This document shows positions 1 to 7,766 of a stretch of 26,475 nt of DNA, piece by piece; the stretch's first letter is position 1, and each line of letters begins with the position of its first letter. Source of the stretch: an uncultured Holophagaceae bacterium (GTDB taxonomy: Bacteria > Acidobacteriota > Holophagae > Holophagales > Holophagaceae); contig CAIYNT010000175.1 of assembly GCA_903927605.1 (NCBI GenBank), positions 1 through 26,475 on the forward strand, read 5' to 3'. The position numbers were made by a program, and so were the translations under genes. Under the pieces are notes generated by a model. The model was not told where the DNA came from. It saw nothing but the letters and a program-made list of their open reading frames with translations, and did no database searches.

Positions 1-140
1 CCATCCAAACGTACATCACGAACCACAACGCATCCCCGAAGCCCTTCATCTGGACGGCTTCCGCAAACGATATCCTTGCAAAGGTCACCCGAGCGCGGCA
101 GGCTCTGGATGTTGCACGTATTTCTGGCGACCTACACTAG
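1..140 (+). mobile_element. 3' end of an IS630-family transposase (partial)
   Basis: The frame beginning at base 3 is open from the left edge to a TAG at 138-140. It gives about 45 residues containing the stretch NPxPF.WT-like 'ASPKPFIWTASANDILAKV'. This matches my knowledge of the C-terminal tail of IS630-family transposases (typically N-P-K-P-F-x-W-T-x-x-A-x-x-I-L). These DDE enzymes move IS630 elements into TA dinucleotides. The reading frame stops exactly where a truncated TonB-dependent receptor on the opposite strand begins, inside a CTAG (137-140). The element therefore probably ends at about 137, and the TA at 138-139 is the target duplication. The rest of the element, including the other inverted repeat, lies left of the window. 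The family call rests on a short tail, so it is good but not certain. Confidence 0.72.
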
Positions 141-869
141 GTTGACCGTGCCGCCGATGCCATCCCCTTCCTGGTCGGCGGAGCCAGTCTTGTGCAGCTC
201 GATGGTGCCCAGCAGGTCCGAGGGGAAGGCGTCCAGCTTGAGCTGACGCACACCGGCTTCGGCGGAAGGCACACGCACACCGTTCACCGTCACGCTGGTG
301 TAGCGCGATTCCAGGCCCCGCACCTGGATGTACTTGCCCTCGCCCTCATCCCGCTCCAGGGACACGCTGGGAAGGCGGCCGACGGCGTCGGCGACATTGG
401 CATTGGGGAGGCTTCGGATTACGTCCGCCGGCAGGACGTTCACGATGTCCTGGGCGTTCTTCTCCTGGTTCATGGCCTCCACTTCACCCCGCGACCGGGT
501 GCCGGTCACCGTCACCACCTGGGCGCCATGAAGGGCGGGCTGCAGCTTCACCTGGAGGTTGGCGGGCTTGCCCTCTTCGATCTGGACCTTCTGGGTCAGG
601 GTCTCGGAGCCCAGGTACAGGATCTCGACGGTATAGGTGCCGGGCATGAGTGCGCGGGTGCCGAAGAGCCCGTCGCCATCGGTGACAACGGTGATGTCCC
701 CGGGCGTGATGTTAACGGCGGCGCCAGTTAGCGGACGGTTGTCCGCATCGGCGACCCGGCCATGGATGACGGCACCTTTTTCCGCGGCGGAGCACTGAAC
801 TCCTGCCAGCAGACATGTCACCAGGGCGATGGGGGCGCTCCGGCCTAGCAATGACCTGCGTTCCAGCAT
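132..869 (-). pseudogene. TonB-dependent receptor, truncated after the plug domain
   Basis: This encodes the N-terminal 245 residues of an outer-membrane TonB-dependent receptor. The start at 869 is chosen because AAGGAG lies just upstream and a signal peptide follows (MLERRSLLG, then a hydrophobic run to about residue 28). Residues 33-110 form a carboxypeptidase-regulatory-like beta-sandwich. Residues 118-125 (VVTVTGTR) look like a TonB-box/linker region, and residues 135-245 are the plug, with YIQVRGLESRYTSVTVNGVR and the end motif GDGIGGTVNLV. Such receptors normally continue for several hundred residues as a 22-strand barrel. Here the frame stops three codons after the plug motif, at a TAG inside IS630-like sequence. 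I infer that the insertion separated the barrel, which should lie left of the window. The remaining fragment cannot form a channel. The upstream region is shared with the divergent TonB-like gene. Confidence 0.88.
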
Positions 870-1106
870 GAACTTCTCCTTCTTGGCCGGGGGGTGGCCG
901 CTATCGGGTTGTCCAGGGAGGTCACGGACCTCCGGGGCTTGGTGAGGTCTTTCCGTGTTCGACTTTCCTCTGGAGGCTGTAACTTCAGTGCATATCAAAA
1001 GGGACTAAGCGGTGATCTTTTCGTTCCTGATTTAGGGAGCAAGCAATTCACGGCCCGGCATGATGACCGTCATGTCGTGTTCACACCTCAGGGCGATGAT
1101 CGGCCC
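870..1106. promoter_or_regulatory. Divergent intergenic region between receptor and TonB-like gene
   Basis: These 237 bases separate two diverging transport genes and must contain promoters for both. The stretch around 985-1050 is less GC-rich than its surroundings. A short perfect inverted repeat, ATGAC-C-GTCAT, lies at 1063-1073, shortly before the TonB-like start, and could be an operator. No known operator consensus (for example a Fur box) was recognised. The repeat is short enough to be chance. Confidence 0.3.
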
Positions 1107-1925
1107 ATGCCTGTGGCCACCGGTGGAGACCCCTTCGTCCTGCCCGTCCGGGTGGAAGAGAGCCTGTCACCGGCCCTGGAGATCAACCCCATCGGGTCCG
1201 CCTACCGGTCCACGTCCCGTCTCACCAGCCTCGGCTTTTCCATCCTCGCCTGGGGACTGGCCGCCGGGGTCTGTCTCCTCGGATTCCGGTGGCAGGCCCA
1301 TGAGGGTGCCAGCCGGGAGGTGACCCGAAACTCGGTCACCCTGCTCATCTGCGAACCCGAGAGCCTTGTGCCGGGGGGCGGCGGCCACCAGGGCACGCCA
1401 CCCAAGGCGGCCCCGGAACCTCCCAAGCCCGTGGAAGTCCCGCCTCCGCCCCAGTCGATCCCCGACAACGTCCCCCCTCCAGTGGCCCTGCCTACGCAAC
1501 CCATGACGGCCCCGACACCCGTGCTCGGTCCGGTTGGCGCGGTCGGTACCGGGAACGGTTACGGTCAGGGCAAGGGCAGCGGGACCGGCACCGGGGACGG
1601 GACGGGAAGCGAAGGCAGCGGCAACGGTTCCGGCGACGGCGCAGCCCCCTTGGTCGTCCCCTATTCCAAGATCGGCCTCCTGAAGGTCATCAACCCCAAC
1701 TACCCCGAGCGGGCCCGGCGGGTGGGACTGGAGGGGGATGTGGTGGTTCGCGTGACCATCGACGAGAACGGGAAGCCCGTCGACCTACACCTGGTGAAGG
1801 GGGAGACGCTGTTCGTCGACGAGGCGTTGAAGGTGCTACCCAAGTGGCGGTTCACGCCGGTCACCCACCAGGGAAAACGGGTTCGCGCCACCTTCGACGC
1901 GGTCTTGAAGTTCAACCTCGCCTGA
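1107..1925 (+). CDS. TonB family energy-transducing protein
   Basis: This is a 272-residue inner-membrane-anchored TonB-type protein that would pass proton-motive-force energy to outer-membrane receptors. One membrane segment lies at about residues 42-60 (LGFSILAWGLAAGVCLLGF). A proline-rich stretch (about 98-142) and a glycine/serine-rich linker (about 146-178) follow, and a TonB C-terminal domain spans about 186-271. That domain contains the typical NPNYPERARRVGLEGDVVVR and a closing WRFTPxxxxGKRVRA region. The frame is open back to 894; the ATG at 1107 is preferred because it keeps the usual short cytoplasmic tail, but the ribosome site is weak. Its divergent neighbour is a TonB-dependent receptor, so the two were probably a receptor/transducer pair before the receptor was disrupted. 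The long Gly-rich spacer is unusual beside the usual Pro-Lys spacer. Confidence 0.85.
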   Translation: MPVATGGDPFVLPVRVEESLSPALEINPIGSAYRSTSRLTSLGFSILAWGLAAGVCLLGFRWQAHEGASREVTRNSVTLLICEPESLVPGGGGHQGTPPKAAPEPPKPVEVPPPPQSIPDNVPPPVALPTQPMTAPTPVLGPVGAVGTGNGYGQGKGSGTGTGDGTGSEGSGNGSGDGAAPLVVPYSKIGLLKVINPNYPERARRVGLEGDVVVRVTIDENGKPVDLHLVKGETLFVDEALKVLPKWRFTPVTHQGKRVRATFDAVLKFNLA

Positions 1926-1979
1926 AGGCGACTCGATTCTCAGGTCACCGCAGCGGTCACGTCAAACACTGGAGCATGC

Positions 1980-2966
1980 ATGAAAAAAGCAGTCACTGTC
2001 CTGGGTCTGTTGATGGCGGGGATGCCGGCCTACTCGGAGGGTCCCCTCCCGACTCTGGCCGGTTCCGTGGCCATCGGCGGCAAGGGCGGCTGGGACTATG
2101 TGGCGGTGGATGAGACCACCCACTTCCTTTACGTTTCCCACGAGAGCCGGATGCATGTCATCGACCCCGTGGCCAGGAAGGTGGTGGCCGAGATCCCCGA
2201 TACGCCAGGAGTCCATGGCATCGCGCTCGCCCCAGAGTTCAACCGCGGATTCATCACCTGTGGCAAGGACGGCTCCCTGGTGGTCGTCGATCTGAAGACC
2301 TCCAAGGTCCTCTCCCGCCTCAAGCGGATCGGCACCAAACCTGATGCGGTGGCCTTCGATCCCTTCAGCAAGCGCGTCTTCGTCATGAACAACGGTGGCG
2401 ACAACCTCACGGTGCTGGACACACAGACCGAGAAGGTGATTGGCAGCATCCTCGTGGGCGGAGCACCAGAAACCGCCCAGCCCGACCTCAAAGGAAGGCT
2501 CTTCGTGAACGTGGAGGACAAGAGCCAGGTGAAGGTGATCGACACCCAGACCTTGAAGGTCCTGGCCACCTGGTCCCTGGCGCCTCACACGACCCCCACC
2601 GGCATGGCCATTGATGTGGAGAACCAGCGACTCTTCGTGGGCTGCCGAAGCAAGAAGCTCGCGGTGCTCGATCTCCAGACAGGAACCATCGTCGCCGCGC
2701 TACCCATCGGCGCCGGTGTGGATGCCTGCGCCTATGACCCATCCACCCACCGCGTCTTCGCCTCCTGCAAGGACGGGACGGTGACGGTCCTCCATGCGGA
2801 ATCCCCGGACGTCTACACAATGGTGGGCATTCTGAGCACCGAGGCGGGCTCCAAGACCATGACCTTGGATGCCTCCACCCACAAGTTCTACATCCCCGCT
2901 GCCGGGGCCGCAGGAACACGAGGGGGCGCCAAAGCCGGGTTCCAGCTCCTCGAATTCAACCAGTAA
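1980..2966 (+). CDS. Secreted YVTN-type beta-propeller protein
   Basis: This 328-residue protein has a signal peptide (MKKAVTVLGLLMAGMPAYS) and a GGAG ribosome site five bases before the ATG. The mature part is built of repeated units of the form 'hydrophobic-VID..T.KV..-I..G..P..-A.D......VF', for example FVNVEDKSQVKVIDTQTLKV and LFVGCRSKKLAVLDLQTG. That is the pattern of YncE/YVTN beta-propellers, with roughly six to seven blades. No haem or clear catalytic motif is visible, so it is probably a periplasmic binding or scaffold protein. It follows the TonB-like gene by 54 bases and precedes the phosphatase gene by 10 bases, so the three may share an mRNA. In other bacteria such propellers sit near TonB-dependent metal uptake genes; the substrate here is unknown. 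Confidence 0.82.
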   Translation: MKKAVTVLGLLMAGMPAYSEGPLPTLAGSVAIGGKGGWDYVAVDETTHFLYVSHESRMHVIDPVARKVVAEIPDTPGVHGIALAPEFNRGFITCGKDGSLVVVDLKTSKVLSRLKRIGTKPDAVAFDPFSKRVFVMNNGGDNLTVLDTQTEKVIGSILVGGAPETAQPDLKGRLFVNVEDKSQVKVIDTQTLKVLATWSLAPHTTPTGMAIDVENQRLFVGCRSKKLAVLDLQTGTIVAALPIGAGVDACAYDPSTHRVFASCKDGTVTVLHAESPDVYTMVGILSTEAGSKTMTLDASTHKFYIPAAGAAGTRGGAKAGFQLLEFNQ

Positions 2967-2976
2967 CGGAGCACCC

Positions 2977-3708
2977 ATGAGAAGCGCCATTCTGCTGATG
3001 GCCTTGACGGGGCTCTGCCCGGCCTCGGCTATCGCCGAAGAACCCGCAAAGGCCGTAGCACTGGCAACCGAAAAACCGGGCGAGAAAATCGCATCCGAGG
3101 ATGCGCGGCTACCCAATTTCCATGCCATCGACCTAGGCTCGACCGGGATCAAGCTGTTCCGCAGCGCCTCGCCTGTGCGCACCCTGATCAAAGGCAGGGC
3201 GGTCGCCTCCGATGATCCTGAGGTGGTGAAGCAGGCGGTGCAGCAGTTGAATTACATCAAGGCCTTCGGCATCAACACCATCGTCTCGCTTGAGGATCCG
3301 ATCGACGATGAGAAGGCCGGGCAGAAATCCCCCTCAGTCGAACTGGAGAGAAACGCGGCCAAGGCCGCTGGCATCGCCTTCCATTCGCACCCCATGCGCA
3401 ACGCCAGATTCAAGGACATGAGTCCTGGGGCCACTCTCGAATGGCTCCGGGGCGTCGAAGCGGACATCAATGCCTCGGCCCGCCAGGGTGGAGTGCTCTT
3501 CCATTGCGCCGCCGGCCATGACCGTACCGGACTGGTGGCGGCTTACCTGCGCGTCACGGTCGATCACTGGCCCGTGGACCGAGCCATCGCGGAAATGAGA
3601 GCCCTGGGCCACAATTGGGTGAAATACAGCTCCAACGGGGGCAGCTCTTCATGGCATGAGGACTTCTTGAAGCACCAGTTCGCACCCATCTCAGGACGTA
3701 CACCTTGA
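2977..3708 (+). CDS. Secreted Cys-based (dual-specificity/tyrosine) phosphatase-like protein
   Basis: This is a 243-residue protein with an N-terminal signal peptide (MRSAILLMALTGLCPASAIA). Near the C-terminal third it has the phosphatase signature HCAAGHDRTG, the HC-x5-R-T/S loop in which Cys forms the phospho-enzyme and Arg binds phosphate. The preceding acidic stretch LEDPIDDE may hold the general acid. It would act in the periplasm on phosphorylated proteins, lipids or small molecules (substrate unknown). The ATG at 2977 is supported by GGAG at 2968-2971. The gene is tightly coupled to both neighbours: 10 bases after the propeller gene, and its TGA overlaps the TTG start of the following porin-like gene. 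The family is clear; the specificity is not. Confidence 0.82.
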   Translation: MRSAILLMALTGLCPASAIAEEPAKAVALATEKPGEKIASEDARLPNFHAIDLGSTGIKLFRSASPVRTLIKGRAVASDDPEVVKQAVQQLNYIKAFGINTIVSLEDPIDDEKAGQKSPSVELERNAAKAAGIAFHSHPMRNARFKDMSPGATLEWLRGVEADINASARQGGVLFHCAAGHDRTGLVAAYLRVTVDHWPVDRAIAEMRALGHNWVKYSSNGGSSSWHEDFLKHQFAPISGRTP

Positions 3709-4442
3709 AGCATCGAAAATTCTGGTGCCTGTTGGTTCTCTGCGGGGCATCCCTGGTGGCGGGACCCCCCTACCTCACCGATGATCCGGAGCCGGTGGCC
3801 CTGCACCACTGGGAGGTCTACTTGTTCTCCATGGGCCAGACCATGGCCGGCGTCCGCTCGGGCCAGGGCCCGGCCATGGAGGCCAACTACGGCCCCTTCC
3901 AGGATGCCCAGCTCCAGTTCTGGATCCCCATGGCCTACACGGATCAGGATCGCGGCCCCGTTGGCGGACCCCGCCGCGGCTTCGGCGATGTGGAGGTGGG
4001 CTTCAAGTACCGCTTCCTCCACGAGACGGAGGATCTGCCGCAGATGGCGATCTATCCGCAGGTGGTCGCTCCCACCGGCTCAGAGGAAGCAGGACTGGGC
4101 TCTGGACACTGGAAGGTGCTCCTGCCGGTCTGGCTGCAGAAGGGTTTCGGCCCCTGGACCACCTACGGTGGCGTCGGCTGGTGGCGGAATCCCGGCGAGG
4201 GGAACCGGGACTTCCTCCAGTGGGGATGGCTCCTCCAACGGGAACTGGCCGATGGCTGGTCCCTGGGGGCCGAGGTCTTCCACCAGGACTCGTCCGGAAC
4301 AGGCCAGCCCGCCTACACCACCTGGAACCTGGGTTTTGAGGCCGCGTTGGTGAACCACCTGCAACTGGTGGGCAGCGGCGGGCGGGTATTCCAGGGGCCG
4401 AAGGGCAGCCAGTACTACCTGGGGCTGCGGGGGACTTTTTAA
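3705..4442 (+). CDS. Small outer-membrane beta-barrel protein (transporter/phenol MetA-like family)
   Basis: This is a 245-residue protein with an N-terminal signal (MKHRKFWCLLVLCGASLVA) followed by GPPYLTDDPEPVALHHWEVY. That opening is typical of a family annotated as 'transporter' or MetA-pathway phenol-degradation-like outer-membrane proteins. The rest alternates short amphipathic strands rich in W/Y/G and ends in LRGTF, with a C-terminal Phe as outer-membrane barrels have. The start is read as TTG at 3705-3707, whose last two bases begin the upstream TGA (3706-3708). This 4-base overlap implies translational coupling with the phosphatase. The transported substrate cannot be told from sequence. 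Confidence 0.75.
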   Translation: MKHRKFWCLLVLCGASLVAGPPYLTDDPEPVALHHWEVYLFSMGQTMAGVRSGQGPAMEANYGPFQDAQLQFWIPMAYTDQDRGPVGGPRRGFGDVEVGFKYRFLHETEDLPQMAIYPQVVAPTGSEEAGLGSGHWKVLLPVWLQKGFGPWTTYGGVGWWRNPGEGNRDFLQWGWLLQRELADGWSLGAEVFHQDSSGTGQPAYTTWNLGFEAALVNHLQLVGSGGRVFQGPKGSQYYLGLRGTF

Positions 4443-4452
4443 CTTGATCGAA

Positions 4453-4492
4453 ACCACTAATGCCGAACTTGCAGGGCATCGGCGGGAGTGGT
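4453..4492. terminator. Inverted repeat between convergent genes
   Basis: ACCACT (4453-4458) and AGTGGT (4487-4492) pair, with further TGCCG/CGGC pairing inside. The structure lies between the stop of the barrel gene (4442) and the stop of the opposing nitrilase (4494). Its position suits a bidirectional terminator, but there is no clear T-run, so this is tentative. Confidence 0.35.
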
Positions 4493-4493
4493 C

Positions 4494-5432
4494 TCAGCCG
4501 CCGAAATGCAGGCTCACCGTCTTCACCTCGCCGTCGAAACGCGTGTGCAGGGTGTCATCCTGACTGTCGCGGAAATTATGGACGCTACCCTGACTCCGAG
4601 CCCGATCTAGGATCGCGAAATCGAGATCCGCCACGATCACCTGCTCCACATTGGCCGCGGCCTCGGTGGCGATCCCATCCATGGGGAACGCGAAGTCCGC
4701 GGGCGTGTAGATCCCGCTCTGGGCGTACTGGCTGGTGAGATCCGTCATCAGGGGAAGGCTGCCGACCATGCCCGCCGTGACTGTGTAGATCTGGTTCTCG
4801 ATGGCCCGGGCCCGGGCACAAGTGGTCACACGGCAGGTGCCACGACGATCATCGGTCATATAGGGCACCACGATCAGTTCGACACCGTGATGGTTGCAGA
4901 GGATTTTCACCAGTTCGGGGAACTGGACGTCGTAGCAGATCGCCACGGCGAACTTCCCGAAATCCGTATCGATCACCACCAGATCCCGGCCCGGCGAGAA
5001 CTTCCAGATCTTCCGCTCAGCGGGGGTCAAATGGAGCTTCGCCTGATGCAGGGGCTCGGCGTTCGGAAAGTAGACTGAAGCCACGTTCAGGAGCCGGTCG
5101 CCCTCGAGCCTAGGCATTGAGCCCCCGACGATGATCCGCTCGTATTCCGTGGCGAGCCGCTTGAAGAGCGCATCAAAGGGCTCAGCATTTTCCCTTGCCA
5201 GGCGCCGCATGACATCGGCGGGTTCGCCCTCGTCGCTGGTCGGCCCCATGAGCTGGACCCCCAGGAGCTCGGGGAACACGATCAAGTCCGCGTCGTAGTC
5301 ATCGGCCACATCCACGAAGGATTCCACATGATCGGTGAATTCCTGGAAGCTCGAGATCGTCCGGAGGGCGTATTGCACAGCACAGACCCGAACCGGGCGG
5401 GACATCACGGGCTTCGGGGCCGAGAAACGCAT
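4494..5432 (-). CDS. Carbon-nitrogen hydrolase (nitrilase superfamily)
   Basis: This is a 312-residue cytoplasmic amidohydrolase of the nitrilase superfamily, which cleaves C-N bonds in amides or nitriles. The catalytic triad is visible: Glu55 in FPELLG, Lys132 in AKLHLTPAER, and Cys166 in AICYDVQFPEL. The start at 5432 is chosen because its ATG overlaps the upstream GNAT stop (ATGA) and has GGAG at a good distance; the frame is open ten further codons upstream. The two proteins resemble the halves of a known bifunctional GNAT/carbon-nitrogen hydrolase (YhcX-like), so they probably act together. Nitrilase-like neighbours of acetyltransferases are often described as amidases, but the actual substrate is not known. 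Confidence 0.88.
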   Translation of the reverse strand: MRFSAPKPVMSRPVRVCAVQYALRTISSFQEFTDHVESFVDVADDYDADLIVFPELLGVQLMGPTSDEGEPADVMRRLARENAEPFDALFKRLATEYERIIVGGSMPRLEGDRLLNVASVYFPNAEPLHQAKLHLTPAERKIWKFSPGRDLVVIDTDFGKFAVAICYDVQFPELVKILCNHHGVELIVVPYMTDDRRGTCRVTTCARARAIENQIYTVTAGMVGSLPLMTDLTSQYAQSGIYTPADFAFPMDGIATEAAANVEQVIVADLDFAILDRARSQGSVHNFRDSQDDTLHTRFDGEVKTVSLHFGG

Positions 5433-6094
5433 CACAGCTCCATGGAAATGAGGGCGGCGCAATCCGCGCTCTCGGGGTCCGAAATGTAGTTCCGCAGGAG
5501 TCTGCGCAGCCTGAACCCGAGACGAAGCTGGACGGAGAGGGTGGGATCAAAGAGAAGGCCGCGCTCCACCAGAGCGAGATAGCTCTCCGGGCCGAGGAGA
5601 TCCGAAGCCAGGTGGTAGCCGGGCATCCGGGCGCCCGCCACAAAAAGCCTGCAGCCCATCTGGATGCCCAGGTTGATGCGGGCTGCATAGAGATGGTGGG
5701 CCAGGCCCATCCCCTGGAACTCGGGGTCCACGGCCAGGTCGACCCCGTAGAAGACTTCGCCATTCGGGTCATGGGTAGCCAGCGTGCCGCCCGCCGTGAT
5801 CCCGGACCACCGGTGTGGCTGCATCGCCCTTGCCAGGGGCACCATCATGGCTGTGGAATCCGCAACCACCCTTCCCTGCCCATTGAGGATTGTGATCTGC
5901 CCCTGGGGGAAGACTTCAAAATGCCGCCTCAAGGTTTCTGCTGGCCAGACGGCTTCGGGCCCGTGGGGTTCGACGTAGACGCGCTTCATGAGCGCGACGA
6001 CCCCCGGGATGTCCTCAGCCTGTCGAGGCCTGACGACCCACCCATCGGGGAGTGGCTTCGAGTGGACGGTCGCTGGAGTGGGGGCCGGGGTCAT
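5432..6094 (-). CDS. GNAT family N-acetyltransferase
   Basis: This is a 220-residue acetyl-CoA-dependent acyltransferase. The acetyl-CoA loop lies at about residues 117-140 (VDLAVDPEFQGMGLAHHLYAARI), with the Q-x-x-G-x-G/A-type turn QGMGLA. The domain follows a short N-terminal arm ending in WVVRPRQAED, a usual GNAT opening. The ATG at 6094 has AGGA seven to eight bases upstream; an ATG at 6118 is also possible. Its TGA overlaps the ATG of the nitrilase gene, so the two are translationally coupled. In other bacteria the same two domains are found as one polypeptide in this same order (GNAT first), which supports a joint function on a shared small-molecule or peptide substrate. Confidence 0.85.
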   Translation of the reverse strand: MTPAPTPATVHSKPLPDGWVVRPRQAEDIPGVVALMKRVYVEPHGPEAVWPAETLRRHFEVFPQGQITILNGQGRVVADSTAMMVPLARAMQPHRWSGITAGGTLATHDPNGEVFYGVDLAVDPEFQGMGLAHHLYAARINLGIQMGCRLFVAGARMPGYHLASDLLGPESYLALVERGLLFDPTLSVQLRLGFRLRRLLRNYISDPESADCAALISMEL

Positions 6095-6291
6095 GGCCAG
6101 TCCTATAGGGACATCCATTCCATCCACCGGATGGTTGGTGAACATGACGGCGGTGTGAAAGACCTGGTGATTACTGGGTCCTTCGCGAGCCATCCATGGC
6201 TGACAGACCTAGGTTTCCCGGCATGGGTGGGGCCCTCCCGATGGTTCGGACGCTCCCCTTCAGACCGACCGGAGTCAGCGAGGACCGAGAA

Positions 6292-6804
6292 TCATCCTTT
6301 CAGACGGAAGGCCCAGGAGCAGTAGGCGTGGGCCGGGGCATTGGGCGGACAGTGCCGGCACACGGTCTCGATGCGGGAGTCCACGGCCTGGGCGAAGGCC
6401 TTGAACTCCACCTCGCCCACGGGGCGGCAGGGGAAGTCTGGCAGGCCCTTGCGGCGCCGGGTCTCCTGGACCCGGCAGCGGTCCATCACGAAGGTCAGTT
6501 CCTGGCCATCGCTGGACCACTCGGCATGCTGGTCATTGATGAAGGAATACATGCGGTGATCCAGGGCCCTGGCCAGGGCCTCCAGACCGCCTTCTTTGGG
6601 CAGACCGAGGAACTCGACGATCCTCCGGCCCTCGGCTTCGGCGAAGCGCTGCCAGGACCGGGTGTCCAGATCCATGGCCGCCTCCATGCCCAGGCTCTCC
6701 TCCGCCGCCAGGAACCAGCAGCCGTCGTGGGCCAGCCAGTTCTTGGCGAACATTTCCAGGGCCTTCAGCAGGCCTTCGCGATCCATGGAGGCATAGGGAT
6801 TCAT
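6292..6804 (-). CDS. DUF6125-like cysteine-containing cytosolic protein
   Basis: This is a 170-residue soluble protein with no signal peptide or membrane segment. It has a conserved-looking C-terminal cysteine pattern: DRCRVQETRRRKGLPDFPC, then VCRHCPPNAPAHAYCSW. The five cysteines could bind a metal or cluster. I recognise it as close to the DUF6125 family, for which I know no proven function; members resemble small hydrolase-like proteins. GGAG lies eight bases before the ATG. It stands alone on the minus strand, 41 bases downstream of the MBL-fold gene, so it may be co-transcribed with it. Confidence 0.62.
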   Translation of the reverse strand: MNPYASMDREGLLKALEMFAKNWLAHDGCWFLAAEESLGMEAAMDLDTRSWQRFAEAEGRRIVEFLGLPKEGGLEALARALDHRMYSFINDQHAEWSSDGQELTFVMDRCRVQETRRRKGLPDFPCRPVGEVEFKAFAQAVDSRIETVCRHCPPNAPAHAYCSWAFRLKG

Positions 6805-6845
6805 GGCGGATTCTCCGATTCGTGGAAGAGAGGGTCCTGGGAGGT

Positions 6846-7766
6846 TCAGCTGGGGGCAGCTCCAGACATACGCTTCCTCCAGTAGCGGGTCAATCCATAG
6901 ACGCTCATGAACGCCGGGTCGGTGATCTCGTAGTCCTGGATGGCAGACGCCTGCAGGCCATGTCCCGCCATGAGCTCGACCATGAACGCCTGGAAACGGG
7001 GCACCATGTCCTCTTCCGTCCCGCCCGCAGCCAGCTGCTTCCGCACCCAGGCCGCCATCCTCTGGATGTTCTCCTCCAGGGAATCGAAGTGGGCCGCCGC
7101 ATCAACCTTGATGCCGAAGTGGGTGGGGTAGATGTAGGTGGGCGCAGCAGTCCTCATGCGGGTGATGGAATCTGCCCAGGCTTCGAGGTCGATATCAGGC
7201 GGCGGAAAGGGCGGGATCACCGGCCCCTGGCCGAGGCGGATGCCACCCACATCCCCCGTGAAGAGACCATCCTCCAGGCGGTAGGTGATGTGGTGGATGG
7301 CGTGGCCCGGCGTGTGGATGGCCTGCAGGCCGAGGCTGCCGAAACGTACCAGCTGGCCATCCTCCAGCGGCGTGATCTGCTCCTCGGCGATGGGTTCCAG
7401 GCGGCCCCAGAGCCGCTCCATATCCTCCCTGTAGATGCGCCGGGCTGACCCGAGCAGTTTGCCCGGATCCAGGAGGTGAGGTGCGCCCGCGGGATGGACA
7501 TAGATCTGCGCGCCGTGGCGGGCCAGGCGCCAGGCGGATCCGGCATGGTCCAGGTGGATGTGGGTGACGAATACGTGGCGGATATCGTCCACAGCGAAGC
7601 CCTGGGCGTTCACCGCCGCTTCCAGGTTGCCGAAGAGCGACTCCGGCCCGGTCTCCACGAGTACAGGCCCTTCGGATGTACGCACCAGGAAAGCTCCCAC
7701 GGTGCCGGCGGTCTGGAAGTGCAGGTCCAGCACCGTGACGGGTCCCTGGGAAACAACCTCGGCCAT
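6846..7766 (-). CDS. MBL-fold metallo-hydrolase
   Basis: This is a 306-residue cytoplasmic metallo-beta-lactamase-fold enzyme. The metal-binding motif H-x-H-x-D-H is at residues 69-74 (THIHLDHAG). Further ligands are in the TPGHA motif, the FTGDVGG aspartate and the PTHFG histidine, so the dinuclear metal site looks complete. Substrates for this branch are typically thioesters, lactones or related small molecules; none can be named here. The start at 7766 is selected for the GGGAG five to six bases upstream; the frame is open to 7835. The last 80 residues carry an alpha-helical extension (about residues 225-306), which is common in the glyoxalase/Ribonuclease-Z-like branches. Confidence 0.85.
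   Translation of the reverse strand: MAEVVSQGPVTVLDLHFQTAGTVGAFLVRTSEGPVLVETGPESLFGNLEAAVNAQGFAVDDIRHVFVTHIHLDHAGSAWRLARHGAQIYVHPAGAPHLLDPGKLLGSARRIYREDMERLWGRLEPIAEEQITPLEDGQLVRFGSLGLQAIHTPGHAIHHITYRLEDGLFTGDVGGIRLGQGPVIPPFPPPDIDLEAWADSITRMRTAAPTYIYPTHFGIKVDAAAHFDSLEENIQRMAAWVRKQLAAGGTEEDMVPRFQAFMVELMAGHGLQASAIQDYEITDPAFMSVYGLTRYWRKRMSGAAPS

Noticed and set aside
192..731. A 179-codon plus-strand open frame
   Set aside because: It is a shadow of the TonB-dependent receptor, which has a signal peptide and plug motifs on the other strand.
1525..1640. DNA tandem repeat of GGNACNGG-like words
   Set aside because: It encodes the Gly/Ser-rich spacer of the TonB-like protein, and the codons vary as in a coding sequence.
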